From Dendrophyllia cribrosa (lineage: Eukaryota > Cnidaria > Anthozoa > Scleractinia > Dendrophylliidae), in assembly GCA_024195265.1 (NCBI GenBank), contig JAJLRJ010000001.1:52036672-52100671 (forward strand): a stretch of DNA of 64,000 nucleotides, written 5' to 3'. Made by a program: the position numbers and the translations under genes. Position 1 is the first letter of the stretch. Every line of letters begins with the position of its first letter. This document shows, piece by piece, positions 46,069 through 57,571 of the stretch. A model generated the notes under the pieces. The model saw only the letters and a list, made by a program, of their open reading frames with translations, was not told the origin of the DNA and made no database searches.

Positions 46069-46361
46069 AAATTTGTGGACCAAACCTACATAAGTTAACA
46101 AACAGATACACCGGTTAAACTTCAGTCCTATATTTGGATAATTCGCAATCATCACCAATATTTAGATCAATAGTTTGTCGGTTCTATTGATGTCCATTGC
46201 CATGAATACTAGATTTAAACAATTTAATATCGGGGTAGTATGTTTCGATGCACGAGGAACTATATATAATTGCTTTTGACTAGAAATTGATGAGCCTTGA
46301 GAATTCTAACTGAGAATTTTCTCAAAACAAGCTAATTTCTAGGTATAATAGACTTTAAGTC

Positions 46362-46559
46362 AGGCTCCTGGTGTAACTCAGATAAAGCTGTGGTTTTAAA
46401 ATTTGCGATGATCTTAAGAAGAGGAAGAAACGCGGAAGTGATTTGACAGAATTTGACATCTCATCGAAATATTTTCTTGCTATCTTTAGCTATCGTTTGA
46501 GCAAAACATATATAACTAGTTAATCAGGAAGCAATAAGTTGACACGAGATATAAATGAA

Positions 46560-46560
<1 letters not shown>
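46362..46560. repeat. Direct repeat, copy 2 (partner 45234-45460)
   Basis: Diverged copy that runs into a TA microsatellite at 46560. Confidence 0.7.
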
Positions 46561-46590
<30 letters not shown>

Positions 46591-46727
46591 TAATAAACTG
46601 GTTTAAGACTTCAGAGGTAGTTCATCGTTTTATTACTACAGCTCTGTTTCGTATGACCAAAAGATGACCACACTCATCAGGCAATATCAACGATTGACCG
46701 TTAAATTACAATAACTGGCTATAAAGA

Positions 46728-46767
<40 letters not shown>

Positions 46768-46998
46768 TATCACAAATGAAGACAAATTGTAAATTTTGTC
46801 AATACCTATATTTCGGCTGCATTCAACAGCCTTCATCAGGGTAAAAATTGGCAAAAAATTGTTTTGTTTTTACCCTGATGAAGGCTGTTGAATGCAGCCG
46901 AAATATAGGTATTGACAAAATTTACAATTTGTCTTCATTTGTGATAGTATATATTTATTCATGGAGACTGCGCTTTTTTATATTGGTGCTTGTGAAAG

Positions 46999-47041
<43 letters not shown>
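46560..47041. repeat. Three TA microsatellites around a hairpin
   Basis: TA runs at 46560-46586, 46732-46766 and 46999-47041. Between the second and third lies a near-perfect inverted repeat (46766-46949) with arms of about 75 bp containing TCAATACCTATATTTCGGCT and a spacer of about 20 bp. A 68-residue ORF across the TA run is repeat-derived. Confidence 0.8.
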
Positions 47042-47044
<3 letters not shown>

Positions 47045-47498
47045 TCGGAGCACGAGGAACTATTAAAATTGATTAAATGGCCCAGTCATTTTAATGGAAA
47101 ATTTTCTCAAATCAAGATAATTTCTAGGTAAAATGGATTACAAGTCATAGTTTCAGTAGCTTATTTGAAGCAATGGGGTTTATTTCTTGGTCCGCAGAAA
47201 GGCAATGTCAGTGAGCAACTGCAACTGTCCAATAATAATCATATAATAATATGAAAATCCGCAAGTGAAAGCATCAAATTGTTCAACAACCGATCGGATT
47301 CGAGAATTTTGTCGGTTACCGATATTTCGATACCGATATATTACAGATATTAGCTGGCAATTTTTAGAAACTTAAGTTTACTTTACTAGTTCGTAAGCCC
47401 ATTTTAAGTTCGTAAGTTTACTAGTTCGTAAGCCCATTTAAAATTTTTTATTTGTAAATTATTTAAAGCAATTGTATGAATTATTTAGTATATCTGTT
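47042..47498. other. Intergenic, nothing recognised
   Basis: Starts with a diverged copy of about 46240-46350 (ATGTTTCG(A/G)(T/A)GCACGAGGAAC...). Otherwise AT-rich with a short direct repeat of a TTAGTTCGTAAGCCCATTT segment near 47390 and 47428. Confidence 0.5.
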
Positions 47499-47782
47499 AG
47501 AGCAGTTTTCAATTGAGTGTCGAAAGTAATTACACAATTGCTTTGGTTTTGCATTGCTACGCTTTGTGATTGGCTAAAAAATCTCGCGCCACTTTCTCGA
47601 CCAATCAGAAGTAAAACCAAAACCAATCGTGACTTGCTCGCACGCGTTTTCCCGCGCTTGGCGCCGCCGACATGTAATTGCTCCGAGCTCTGATTGGTTC
47701 ATTGGATTGTTTACGACTGCTGTGATTGGTCAGAGTAATTACTTTGGTTTTGGTTTTACCACACTCAACTGAAAACTGCTCT
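47499..47782. mobile_element. MITE, 284 bp, CCAAT-rich interior
   Basis: Ends AGAGCAGTTTTCAATTGAGT and ACTCAACTGAAAACTGCTCT are inverted repeats. The interior has several ATTGGT/ACCAAT motifs and a GC-rich core near 47640. A second copy is at 55607-55879. Confidence 0.8.
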
Positions 47783-47834
47783 AATGTATATTTAACAACT
47801 ATTCACCGAAGGCCAACCCTACTAGGTCACCTGG

Positions 47835-48005
47835 CTATTTTCGAATTGCCCATAATACACTTTGTTTGCCCCCCGAAATTTTGCATAAACTACTGTTTGT
47901 AAATGCTCTTGGGAGGACTGCATACTCCCCAAGAGCATTTCAAAACAATAGTTTATGCAAACTTTGGGGGGCAAACAAAGTGTATTACGGGCAATTCGAA
48001 AATAG
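47835..48005. mobile_element. Palindromic MITE, 171 bp
   Basis: Nearly symmetrical: CTATTTTCGAATTGCCC on the left, GGGCAATTCGAAAATAG on the right, with arms of about 80 bp containing CACTTTGTTTGCCCCCC around a short centre (GGACTGCATACT). Confidence 0.85.
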
Positions 48006-48210
48006 AGAATACATGTATACAACTGAGTTAACGAGAATCTTATACACATAAACCTACGTTGTTATTGAAAATGACAAAATGACAAAAAGACAAGTAGGAA
48101 TTCATATAATTACCGTAATAATATTCACATGACATTTCAACAGATATTTTTCCAAACAAATATCTATGAAATAAATAAACGACATTTTTAATCTCAGAAA
48201 TAAATAAAGT

Positions 48211-48882
48211 TTATGTCCCATTCCCTTAGTAATTAATTTTATTAAACTGCTAGTATTTTTCGTTCGTTGCCTTGGTTGCGCTCTGTTTGCTGGGAAGAGA
48301 GAGATGACATTGGCCACACACGTGGCCGTTTATTGTAAGCAATAATTATGACAAAATGACAGAACCATAACTCTAAATGAAACTGTTCCCAGCAAAGGTT
48401 AGGGGATACCCACGCATGCACATGTAATGTAAATTAGAAGGGAAACTGGGAGGGTGGGAAATCAAGAAATTCCCTTGAATGATGGACGTGGCACAGTACT
48501 CAGTTGGATGTTCTAGGCCAAAGAGGACCAAATGAACCATACGCGCCTTAATATAGTGTGACTAGTAAGGGTATCTCCTTACGACCACCTGACCGGAAGC
48601 CGCAGAACAGATTCACTGCTACAGTGCATAAAATCATTTATTTGTTAAATAAATATCCTTTATGCCCCATTGCCTTAGTAATTAATTGTATTAAACTGCT
48701 AGTATTTTTCGTTCGTTGCCTTGGTTGCGCTCTGTTTGCTGGGAAGAGAGAGATGACATTACACCTTTTGGCATATTTTGGCTACACACGTGGCCGTTTA
48801 TTGTAAGCAATAATTATGACAAAATGACAGAACAATAACTCTAAATGAAACTGTTCCCAGCAAAGGTGAGGGGATACCCGCC
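48211..48882. repeat. Direct repeat pair, 48211-48413 and 48659-48882
   Basis: Both copies contain GCTAGTATTTTTCGTTCGTT and end in GTTCCCAGCAAAGGT(T/G)AGGGGATACCC. The second has 23-24 extra bases after GATGACATT. About 245 bp of unrelated sequence lies between. No gene. Confidence 0.8.
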
Positions 48883-49431
48883 ACCGTCCTCACACGATGA
48901 AAAATATCCTTTAGTTTCTTATCAATTTCTCTTCTTTCATCCTCTATGAATGACATTAGGCTAATTAATTCTTATTTGATTTTTGGTATTTTATATGACA
49001 ACGGAATTCTTGCAATTAGGTGTACATTTAAAACGCAATAATTAGAAGCACTGACATTTACATGAAAGTAAGTTGATAATTCTGTTCGGCGAAATCTATG
49101 GCAAACTCAACAGAACTACCGTAATATTAGGATTACAGGATTTTAATCTTACTTCCAGCATGGACGTTACAAGCCTTGAAACCCTGGACTTACGATTGGC
49201 AATAGATCACAAAGTGCAGGCGAGCATGGAAACAAGAGGCTGGTGTCTTCAAGGATGCCTCCATATTCCTAAGTCGAAATTCCTTTTTGACAAAAATCTG
49301 CTTACAATATAAAAGTGCTTCTAGAAAAATATAAAAGATATCATTGTATTCATTTAATTAGCGTTAAATGATTTTTTTTTTACAAGCAGAAACGTTGTTA
49401 CTATCGGCACTAGACAAAGCTATCATTAAAA
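48883..49431. other. 3' flank of P2, no separate gene
   Basis: The last 250 bp are shared with the 3' flank of P1. The first part holds nothing I recognise. Confidence 0.5.
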
Positions 49432-51048
49432 TTATGGATGACTAAACGGCATTTCACAGTAGTCTTTAGTGTTGGTAAACCGTCCCTGTATAGCTATCAA
49501 CAGGCTTGTACTCGTCCAAACAGCTATCGGCAATGCGTTTATAATCGCCACCGTTAAGTGCCTTTTCCACTGCCTTCGCCAAACAGCCATGACTGGCCTA
49601 TTCTGATAGCGAGTCTCAATAGCTATAGACACACTCGCGAAGAACCACTCAATTACCAGTGGAACTGATGTGGTGATCGCGAACGACTGAAGCAATACCA
49701 GAACTGTTTTATTGTCTGTGTAAAAGTATTCATGCAAATGTAGAAAAGCATTTACAGAAATAATAGCGCTTGCCTCATACAGCATACTCATTATAGCGAT
49801 ATCAGTTGCGAGCCTTTCGCGACGAGGAGAGCGAAAATGCCCCCAGGGGACTCGTCTTCTTTCACAAATTTGATGAGACATGTAATCTATCAAGACTACG
49901 GCGCTTCGTTCTAAGACCTCTGCAATTCCATGGATTATTCCGATCAAAGCGACTGATTTCCATCTTTGAAGATCCACTTGCAACGGTCTTAATATCACAC
50001 CCGTCCCATAATACAACGGGACTAGCAATAAAAATGATGTTCCCGGATGACTAATTCTCCATAACCGCTGGACACAAAGGCGTGAGCCACCTTTCAGAAC
50101 AACTGTGATCAGAGGGGCGAATACTGCAATATAAATTTTGCCCGTTTTGTCTTGTTTGGCGTATGCTGGATAAATGAGATTAGCGACCAGAATGGCCACA
50201 ATGAAAGTGAAAACACTCGATCCTATCATCCAAAGAAATGTTTTCAGTTCCTTTGCTCCAGCAGCTCTGGAAAAATGCGTAGCAAGAACCCAAGATTGTA
50301 CGCAAACGCCAGATAAAAATAATACATTTCCTGGAATTCTTTGTATAGGCGTCAACTCGGAGTAAGAAATGCCGAAGGCCTGAAAGGCCATGCGGTACAC
50401 CGAATCCAGAAGGTAGAAAATGAAAGATATCAAGAACAGTTTACGTTTCAATCCCATGATCTGATACGACCGACAGTAAATAAGAGTATTAATGTAAAAC
50501 CAAACATGAATAAACATTAATGTTACCACCTCAGAAACGGTTTTAGACCATTGTATCTTGATTGGGATGGATTTCCTAGGACGATCCAGGCAAACTAGCA
50601 CGGTTTGATAGTTCACGTAATAGACAAAGATAGAAAATGTTCCAATTATGGCCGAACTTAAGACAGAAATTAAAAATCCAAAATACATCGAGTTCCAAAT
50701 TGTACGTGGTATCGATGGTCTGAGTCTTTTCCAAGTCATTGCTCTATTCTCTGTTTCATCCTGTGTTTCTTCGCTGTCCTCTGGTAAGCATGCGTTTATA
50801 GCCCTTACATGAGCATTGTTAAACGTCATATACTCAGTAACTGTTCTAACTTCTCTGTCACCGTACTCTTGGTAAATGAGTTCGTCAACAGGCTGACGGT
50901 TCCACTCTAAGCCTGTGCTTTCTAGAGGATTATGACCGAACGACTCTAAATCGACCTCGGCTTGGTTAGGGTTGTAATGTTCAGCCACACTGCGTGTCAA
51001 GCCAAAAATCATGCCCCCGCAAAGCTCCACTAGAGTGTTTCCAGCCAT
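49432..51048 (-). CDS. P2: unrecognised intronless multi-pass membrane protein, 538 aa
   Basis: The only intact member of the P family. Residues 1-110 are acidic and soluble-looking, with Cys-Gly-Gly at 10-12 and EYGDREV at 61-67. Then come about ten hydrophobic segments: roughly 119-145, 171-192, 203-221, 239-259, 270-293, 306-319, 336-352, 365-388, 414-436, 446-478 and 497-520. Features kept in all three copies are RLWRISHPGTSF (328-339), SPRRERLATDIAIMSMLYEA (407-426, with small changes in P3), and ETRYQNRPVMAVWRRQWKRH (478-497), an Arg/Trp-rich stretch next to the last helix. There is no signal peptide. I recognise no domain and assign no function; a transporter, channel or receptor-like role would be guesswork. 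The start is the ATG at 51048, supported by P1 beginning at the same place. The sequence is free of introns, which might reflect a retrocopy origin. Confidence 0.85.
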   Translation of the reverse strand: MAGNTLVELCGGMIFGLTRSVAEHYNPNQAEVDLESFGHNPLESTGLEWNRQPVDELIYQEYGDREVRTVTEYMTFNNAHVRAINACLPEDSEETQDETENRAMTWKRLRPSIPRTIWNSMYFGFLISVLSSAIIGTFSIFVYYVNYQTVLVCLDRPRKSIPIKIQWSKTVSEVVTLMFIHVWFYINTLIYCRSYQIMGLKRKLFLISFIFYLLDSVYRMAFQAFGISYSELTPIQRIPGNVLFLSGVCVQSWVLATHFSRAAGAKELKTFLWMIGSSVFTFIVAILVANLIYPAYAKQDKTGKIYIAVFAPLITVVLKGGSRLCVQRLWRISHPGTSFLLLVPLYYGTGVILRPLQVDLQRWKSVALIGIIHGIAEVLERSAVVLIDYMSHQICERRRVPWGHFRSPRRERLATDIAIMSMLYEASAIISVNAFLHLHEYFYTDNKTVLVLLQSFAITTSVPLVIEWFFASVSIAIETRYQNRPVMAVWRRQWKRHLTVAIINALPIAVWTSTSLLIAIQGRFTNTKDYCEMPFSHP

Positions 51049-52440
51049 ATGTGGTTACGAAATTGTCGAGAATTAATTTTTCTGACCGATTTGTGCCTAG
51101 TACTGTGTCGTAGTTTAAAAGTTGAAATTAGCGAGTATCTTGGGGCTCTCAAGCAGTTAGGTTCATGCTGTTACTAATGTAATACGTGACGTCATAAGAC
51201 ATTGAAACTTCCAATTGCACATAAATCAATTAGATAATAAAGGCTATAATTATAACTAATTACTCCAACCTCGTTCCCAGGGCTTTTCCCTTCGAGAGAG
51301 GGGCGTTGCTAATTACTCATGCGCAAAGCGCAGTGAGTTAAAAAATGCCCTTCGTTTTTCATTTTTTCTTTTTCTTTTTATTATTATTATTATAATTTGT
51401 GTCACGATTTTGCATGCAAATTTATGCACGCATATTTTAAATTGTGCACTTCCGGTTCATAGCTTTGCCATTAACACTTCCTGTTTAGTGACTTCCGGCT
51501 ACTCTCACTTCCGGTAAAACAGCGTTACTGAAGTGTCACGACAGCGTCTCCTACAACCCTACTTACTGATGTTCACGTTAGGTATACATGACTTAGAAGA
51601 ATCACTGGATTCATTGTGGTACAGCCTTCATTTACAAAACATTCAAAAAACTTTATTACGCATGCACATGAGTATAGGCTGCTTGAAGCCTCTTGTTACT
51701 CATGCGCAGTAAGCGCATGAGGTATAAAATGGGTCGCGTTTCTTCGTCTTTTTGTCACATTGGTGCATGCAAATTTATGCACGCATATATTATTACTAAC
51801 CGGGTCGCAGGTCACATAAAAATTCTACAAAAATGTCTGCCGCGCTCGGCATGTGCTTGGTTTTCAAAACCATAGGTTTGTCTTGTCGGAACAATAACAC
51901 ACATTCAAAATACTAAAAATGGAAAGAGAAAGCTTTAAAGAATACTTCAAGATTCTTTGATTCGCGAAAACATTATGCGAATCATCTTTACGGATAAGAA
52001 TGGCATTCTATATACACAAGAAAAGTCGGAAATTTTAGAAAACACTAGATATAATAAAGCAGGTTGCTGAATTTAAATATTATGTTGTGATGTTTATAAT
52101 ATAATTCGCAGACGCCAGCGCTGCGCGCTGCAATGAGGATAAATAAATCGCCAAACCTTCCGGAAGCAGAAAATCACTGAATTCTGATAAGCGTTTAACT
52201 CTTTTATTCAAGGAAAGACATTTTCATTCAAGGAAATATGAGTTTCATTAAAACGTTTTGACCTTTAGAACAAATATTTTGGTACAAGCAGCGCGCGATC
52301 GAATTACATTCCACACGAAATTTGCATATATGAAAGAAGTGTATTTGCGACAACACTTTGAAAAAAACTGTCAAGCCTGGAAAAAACTAATACATGGCAA
52401 AATCAAAGCATTATTTAAAGAACTAGCTTTATAGAAAAAT
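51049..52440. other. Upstream of P2; no gene recognised
   Basis: Contains a diverged duplicate: an ACTCATGCGCA...AAGCGCA block followed by a GCATGCAAATTTATGCACGC octamer-like palindrome near 51310-51440, and again at 51697-51788. The ATGCAAAT-containing palindrome is the only regulatory-looking motif I see. Confidence 0.5.
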
Positions 52441-53395
52441 TTCATTTCGATTTGGACTTGAAATCAAACGGGGGGGGGGGGGGGGCGTGTGGGGGTTTAT
52501 GATGTGTCACGCAATATTTATTTTTATTAAAATGTTTTACCAATGTATAGCACTCATCACGACAGTTTTGACATTATAAAAGTAGACTCTCCTGAATCCG
52601 ATTACATGTATTTTTTTAATTACCTGTAAATTTAGGGCTTCCACAAATTTATTGGAAATCCGGGCAGGAGAAGGGGTCTCTGGGCTTGGAAATCCAGGCG
52701 GGAGGGGGGGGAAGGGGTCAAACAATCTTGCCATCCGTCGGTGGGGGGTGGGGGAGATTCTTTCTGGAATAATCGTATGTAATAGAAATAATTCACGGTT
52801 AACGTTTGGGAAGTATTACACTAGTGTGGGTTTGATCAGAATCAATAAATTAAATATTCAAAGCGACTACAGAAAAATTGGTAGCTTCAATCAACGCGTC
52901 TTGGAGTCTCATGCGCATGAGAAAAGGCTATGTCTAGCCTCTTGTTCAATAAAGGTTGCTTTGGTAATCGGTCATTGGTAATTGGGCATTTGGCGAGGCA
53001 TTTGGGCATACGGAACACAATGAAATGCTTTGCTTGAGTGACCGCCAAACAATAGCTTCCCAATACGCAATTGCCTAATGCCCAAACTTTTATTGAATTA
53101 GGTAACTATATACTGTCGCTGAACTATTCACCTAAAAGAATAAAAACGCTCAAACGCTTTATTGAATTGGGTAACTATATACTGTCGCTGAACTATTCAC
53201 CTAAAAGAATCAAAACGCTCAAACGTAACCGTAGTAGCTTGCACATAGTTTTCTTCAGTTTGAAGGTACTAAAATGATGTGGGAAAACTGTAGAACACAA
53301 TTCCAATGTTTTTGTCCTAAACATTTATTATTGGGTGCCCTGAGTATATTGTAAGTCAATGTTCCTTCAGCTTGTCGGTTCTGTTAGGGCTACTT
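52441..53395. other. Intergenic with G run and short tandem repeat
   Basis: A G run at 52470-52486 and other G-rich tracts near 52700-52755. A 70-bp tandem duplication at 53088-53226 (each starting TTTATTGAATT(A/G)GGTAAC). No gene recognised. Confidence 0.55.
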
Positions 53396-53399
53396 ATAT

Positions 53400-53662
53400 A
53401 ATTACCACTAGCGTCGTAATGGGAAGCGGAGTCGGAAGCGTAAGGCGACTTACGTTCGTAGTGTAAATTAAAAAAACGGGGTCACAATTACAATCGGAAG
53501 CTCGACGCAATCGAAGGGAACAGAAAATTTCCTTTTCCTTCCGATTCCGCTACTGCTTCCGTCGCTTACTATCCGCTTGTGGCGTTTTGATTTCCACTAG
53601 ATCGTAACTGTCTTGCGATTCCAATTCCGCTTCCATCGCTTACGTCGCTAGTGGGAACCAGC
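53400..53662. mobile_element. MITE, about 260 bp
   Basis: Left TACCACTAGCGTCGTAA and right (reverse complement) TTCCCACTAGCGACGTAAGC are imperfect inverted repeats. The interior is full of GGAAGCGGA/TCCGCTTCC motifs. Confidence 0.65.
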
Positions 53663-54190
53663 CCTTAATGTTCTTAATGAGAATAACAGATTTTGAACAT
53701 TTTTTTCTGAATAATATACATGTAGGAATACACTAAATGGCATTGAGGAATTTATGGAAAAGAGTCCGGTTAATGTTTAAATTTTAAAAAAAATATATAA
53801 TTTTCAGGAAAAATTCATTCAAGTGAAAGTTTCGGTCTCTTTCGAAACAATGAGGTTTCTAACTTGGTTCAGTAGAAAAGTAGCGAAAGGACAATCACAA
53901 CTGTAATTTGACTAGCCGCAAACTGAATCAGAGTTTCATAGATTTTTTTTCGATATCTCAAAAAAGGCTTAACTTAGGGAGCAGCAATTCTCTGGAACGT
54001 AATTTAATTAACGAAGTTTGCAAGCAGACAAAGATCGAAATTAGAAGCGTGGGCCACTAGAGTAGTCAATGGGACCGAAACCTTGAGAATTCCAACATCC
54101 TTTTTGTAAACTTTCGAAAGCCGATAAAAACCGGATGCTTTCGGAGGCTATTAAAATCCAAGTTGTGGTATTCATTGCTGACAAGACTAA

Positions 54191-54450
54191 AGCCTGGTGT
54201 TCACTAGAGACACTAGCATAAGCGGAAGCATAATAATTAGCGTCAAGTGAACAAATGAAAGCGAACATTACTTAAAGCATAAGATTGACCCTTATGCTCA
54301 TGCGCTTGCACTTTTATATCCTTGTTCTTATGTCGGGCCCGTTTCCACTGGACATGAGCGCTGTTATGCTTCCGCTTTTACTTATATCGGGCCCGTTTTC
54401 ATTGGACATATGCTTCCGCTTATGCTTTTGCCGCTAAGGAAAACCTGGCT
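54191..54450. mobile_element. MITE, 260 bp
   Basis: Left AGCCTGGTGTTCACTAG, right reverse complement AGCCAGGTTTTCCTTAG, followed inward on both sides by GCATAAGCGGAAGCATA. Motif style resembles 53400-53662 (GGAAGC), so the two may be related. Confidence 0.65.
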
Positions 54451-54459
54451 AAAATGAGC

Positions 54460-54673
54460 TTAACCCTTTCACTCCCAAGAGTGCCAAACATCAAAACTCA
54501 AGAAAAATCCCAAATTTCATTTTGTAAAATATCACAAAACAAATGGTACCATGCAAAAGTACTGCCGAAGAGGTTTCATTTGAATGGTCACACCATAGGT
54601 TTTCGTCCACAGAATCGAAAGTTAGAACAACAATACATGTCTCCATAACTGACTCTGGGAGTGAAAGGGTTAA
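54460..54673. mobile_element. MITE with TTAA sites and CCCTTTCACTCCCA tips
   Basis: TTAACCCTTTCACTCCCAAG at the left, CTGGGAGTGAAAGGGTTAA at the right: inverted repeats with TTAA on both sides, the piggyBac-like signature. A second copy is at 59834-60049, and a decayed part may be at 63005-63100. Confidence 0.8.
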
Positions 54674-55378
54674 TGATATCTGATGTTTATTGACGGTTTT
54701 ATGGCTTCTAAAACGGTCATTTTACTGAGTTTTGGCTTCCTGGTTTGACTTCACATAACAGAAACATTTCTTTTATATTTCTTTTAAAACACCAGTTGTA
54801 TATCGAAAAATACTCGAGAAATGACATAAGACTCAAGTTTATGCATTTCGTGACACGAGGCCGGGAAATTAGATCAAACCTGGTTTTGTTTACATGTCTA
54901 AATACACGGACAAACACCACACAATAGACTACAAATTCTTCTACGCAATATTTTATTGAAATTCCTATGTTTTTTGTCAAAAGCAAAACGCATTACCGAA
55001 AAATTCCCTCAGTGAGACCGAGGAATCTGTCCTCACTGGCGAAATAGGCTAAAGTGTGGCGATTTTCAAGATTATCAGTTTCGATGGAATTTTGACAAGC
55101 TTTCTAAATATTTCACAAAAATTATAAATAGCAGAAAAAGTAGTGAATTAACTGAACATTTAAAACAAAGTAAATGCACCTTCACAAAAGTAATTTCCTT
55201 AACCGTAGTTTTCGAGTGGCTGAAAATTCTCAGAAAAGTTCATCGACGTTTCTTTACATTTTGAAGTCTTAAAAGGTGTCATTTTATCCCAGTAATGAAA
55301 AAGATTAACCCCTTCAGAGACATGTTTTTTTGGTTGCATGTGACGTCCCATTATCTAAAACCTCACGGTGCGCATTCT
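54674..55378. other. Intergenic, nothing recognised
   Basis: AT-rich sequence with two overlapping antisense short ORFs and no motif I can name. Confidence 0.4.
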
Positions 55379-55571
55379 GGGCCGGGTTGTTCAAAGCGCG
55401 GTTAAGCTAACCCAGGGTTAGCATCCATTTTGATTCCAGTTTAATAATAAATAAATGGAGATTTTTTTCAAAGTATTTTTGCCCTTTACCTTTGAAAACA
55501 CTTCTAACAAGAGAAATTAAATCTTCGGTTAAGTTATAATCCTGGGTTAGCGCTTTCGAACTACCGGGCCC
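55379..55571. mobile_element. MITE, 193 bp
   Basis: Left GGGCCGGGTTGTTCAAAGCG, right reverse complement GGGCCCGGTAGTTCGAAAGC; AACCCAGG(G/A)TTA lies inside both ends. Confidence 0.8.
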
Positions 55572-55606
55572 TGATATCCAAAACAAATTGACAATTATTC
55601 GCTTAT

Positions 55607-55879
55607 AGAACGGTTTTTAATTGAGTATAGAAATTAATTTCGAAATTACTCTGATTTTGCATTGCTACGCTTTGTAATTGCCTTAAAAATCTCGCGCCAC
55701 TTTCTCGACCAATCAGAAGTAAAACCAAAACCAATCGTGACTTGTTCGCACGCGTTTTCCAGCGCTTGGCGCCGGCGACATGTATTTGCTTCGAGCTCTG
55801 ATTGGTTCATTGGATTGTTTACGACTGTTGTGATTGGTCAGAGTGATTACTTTGGTTTTGGTTCTACGACACTCTATAT
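55607..55879. mobile_element. MITE, second copy of the 47499-47782 family
   Basis: Shares GCATTGCTACGCTTTGT, the ACCAATCAGAAGTAAAACC segment and the GC-rich core with the first copy; its ends are more decayed. Confidence 0.75.
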
Positions 55880-56422
55880 GAAACAACATGTACAGGTGAA
55901 CCAGAATAGTGTGCTGCGTCGTCAGCCGTTTGAGGAAGTCCGGTTTTCAGTCGAAGTAACGCAGGCGCACAAAACGGCTGGAGATCGAGCCTGCGCTAAG
56001 CAAATCCCAGCAAATCCGCGCACATATTTTTCTTGTTCTCTTTTCCTGCTGGAAAAATGACGTTATAATGGAATGATAAAGGCTCTTAATACTCTACTCT
56101 GCATCAATATGAAGTCGAGATGAAGATTCTTAAGATTGATAAAAGAGCCCCTTTTCTCAATCTTTTTGGAATATAAACTTAGCAGCTGCAGATGCCTTCT
56201 ACTGCGAGATATTATCATAGGTTTTTTGAAAGAGGAGATGGATCTGGTTAATTATATCTTAATTATCGGTAAAAAATTTTATTTGGAACTGCAGACGAAG
56301 AGAAATCAAGCCTGCGATCTTGCATTTAAACAACTTTTGCTTAAAAAAAATATGATACAGAGAAATATGTAGCAATGAAGCAGGACTCCAAAACATCGGT
56401 TTTTGTTTGGTTTTGCTTGAAT

Positions 56423-57083
56423 TAAGGACGTTCGCGCGAAAATCTTCTAACATTGATTTTTTTATAAAACATTTGCTACAGCTGGGTTATGAGTAACTCG
56501 TGTCAGAAATGCAAAAAAATGAGGGGGTCACCGACTTCGTTTCTGAGATAAGCTATCTGAAAGGCGACCCTAATTTTGAAAAATTGGTCTTCCTTACGGG
56601 ATGTGACCCCAATATCTGTTAGTTTAAAAATATTGCAAATGAATCTCTAAAATGCAATTTTCTTTCCCAAATTTTATGCGAGTAGGTTTGTTTAGTAAAT
56701 TCATTCAACTGGTGACTTTCCTTGAAGTAAATTTCATCTTTAAACGACAGCATTTGCAAACTCTGACAGCCGCAAGTTGGCAAGATTCGACGGCGCGCGG
56801 GTAGAAAAATGGAAAAAAATTAAACTTCCTACATTGATTTTTTGTTCATTTTTTCACAATCTGTCGAGAATTGGCAAAGAAAATTATCTATGAAAAAACA
56901 ATTGGGGGTCACCGACCATCCAAGCGAGTTAAATCTAAGCAAAGTTAATGCAACGGCTATCAGCCCTTTATGTGCTTAGATTTCTTCTCTTGCGCGCGCG
57001 CTCGTGCATGACGTAGCATGGCGTTGCGACATGAATTGCGTGCGCAGTAAGGATGCGCATAAACAATTAGCGCGAACGTCAAT
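56423..57083. mobile_element. MITE, about 660 bp, GACGTTCGCGC tips
   Basis: AAGGACGTTCGCGCGAA on the left pairs with TTAGCGCGAACGTCAA on the right. GGGGGTCACCGAC occurs in both halves (near 56524 and 56905) as an internal direct repeat. No ORF. Confidence 0.65.
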
Positions 57084-57571
57084 AGTTATGAATTTTCAAA
57101 TTCTATTACAAACAAGGATGAAAGGAAATAAACTGAAAAAATAAAAAAAAAAAATTGAAAAATGAACCTAAAGGTCCTGCTGGCGCTGAGAACTTTTAAC
57201 GTTTCTTTGGCATATCACACCGAAAAGCGTCCCGTGAACTCAACTGTGAAACCTATATAAGCACAGCGTTGAGAGCCATATTGAATTGAAAAATAGCTGG
57301 GCTAGACATGGACTGTGAAGTATATTTCAGTGTTAAATGACGTTACTCCACTATTGGACTGAAGTAATTGCTGTTACAGTTTCCACAAGCAAGTTCCCCA
57401 GAAATGGTTAATCTACCACTTTGACAAAAATCTTCTAGCAATATCAAAGGCTTTGACAAAAAAATGAAGATATCAATTCTTTATTTAATCAGAGTTAAAT
57501 GATTCTTTTTTTTGTACTTTACAAAGAAAAAAATGTGCATTGTTACTATCGGCACAGGAATTTCATTAAAA

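Noticed and set aside
46848..47066. 72-residue ORF ending in Tyr-Ile repeats
   Set aside because: Built from a MITE arm and a TA microsatellite.
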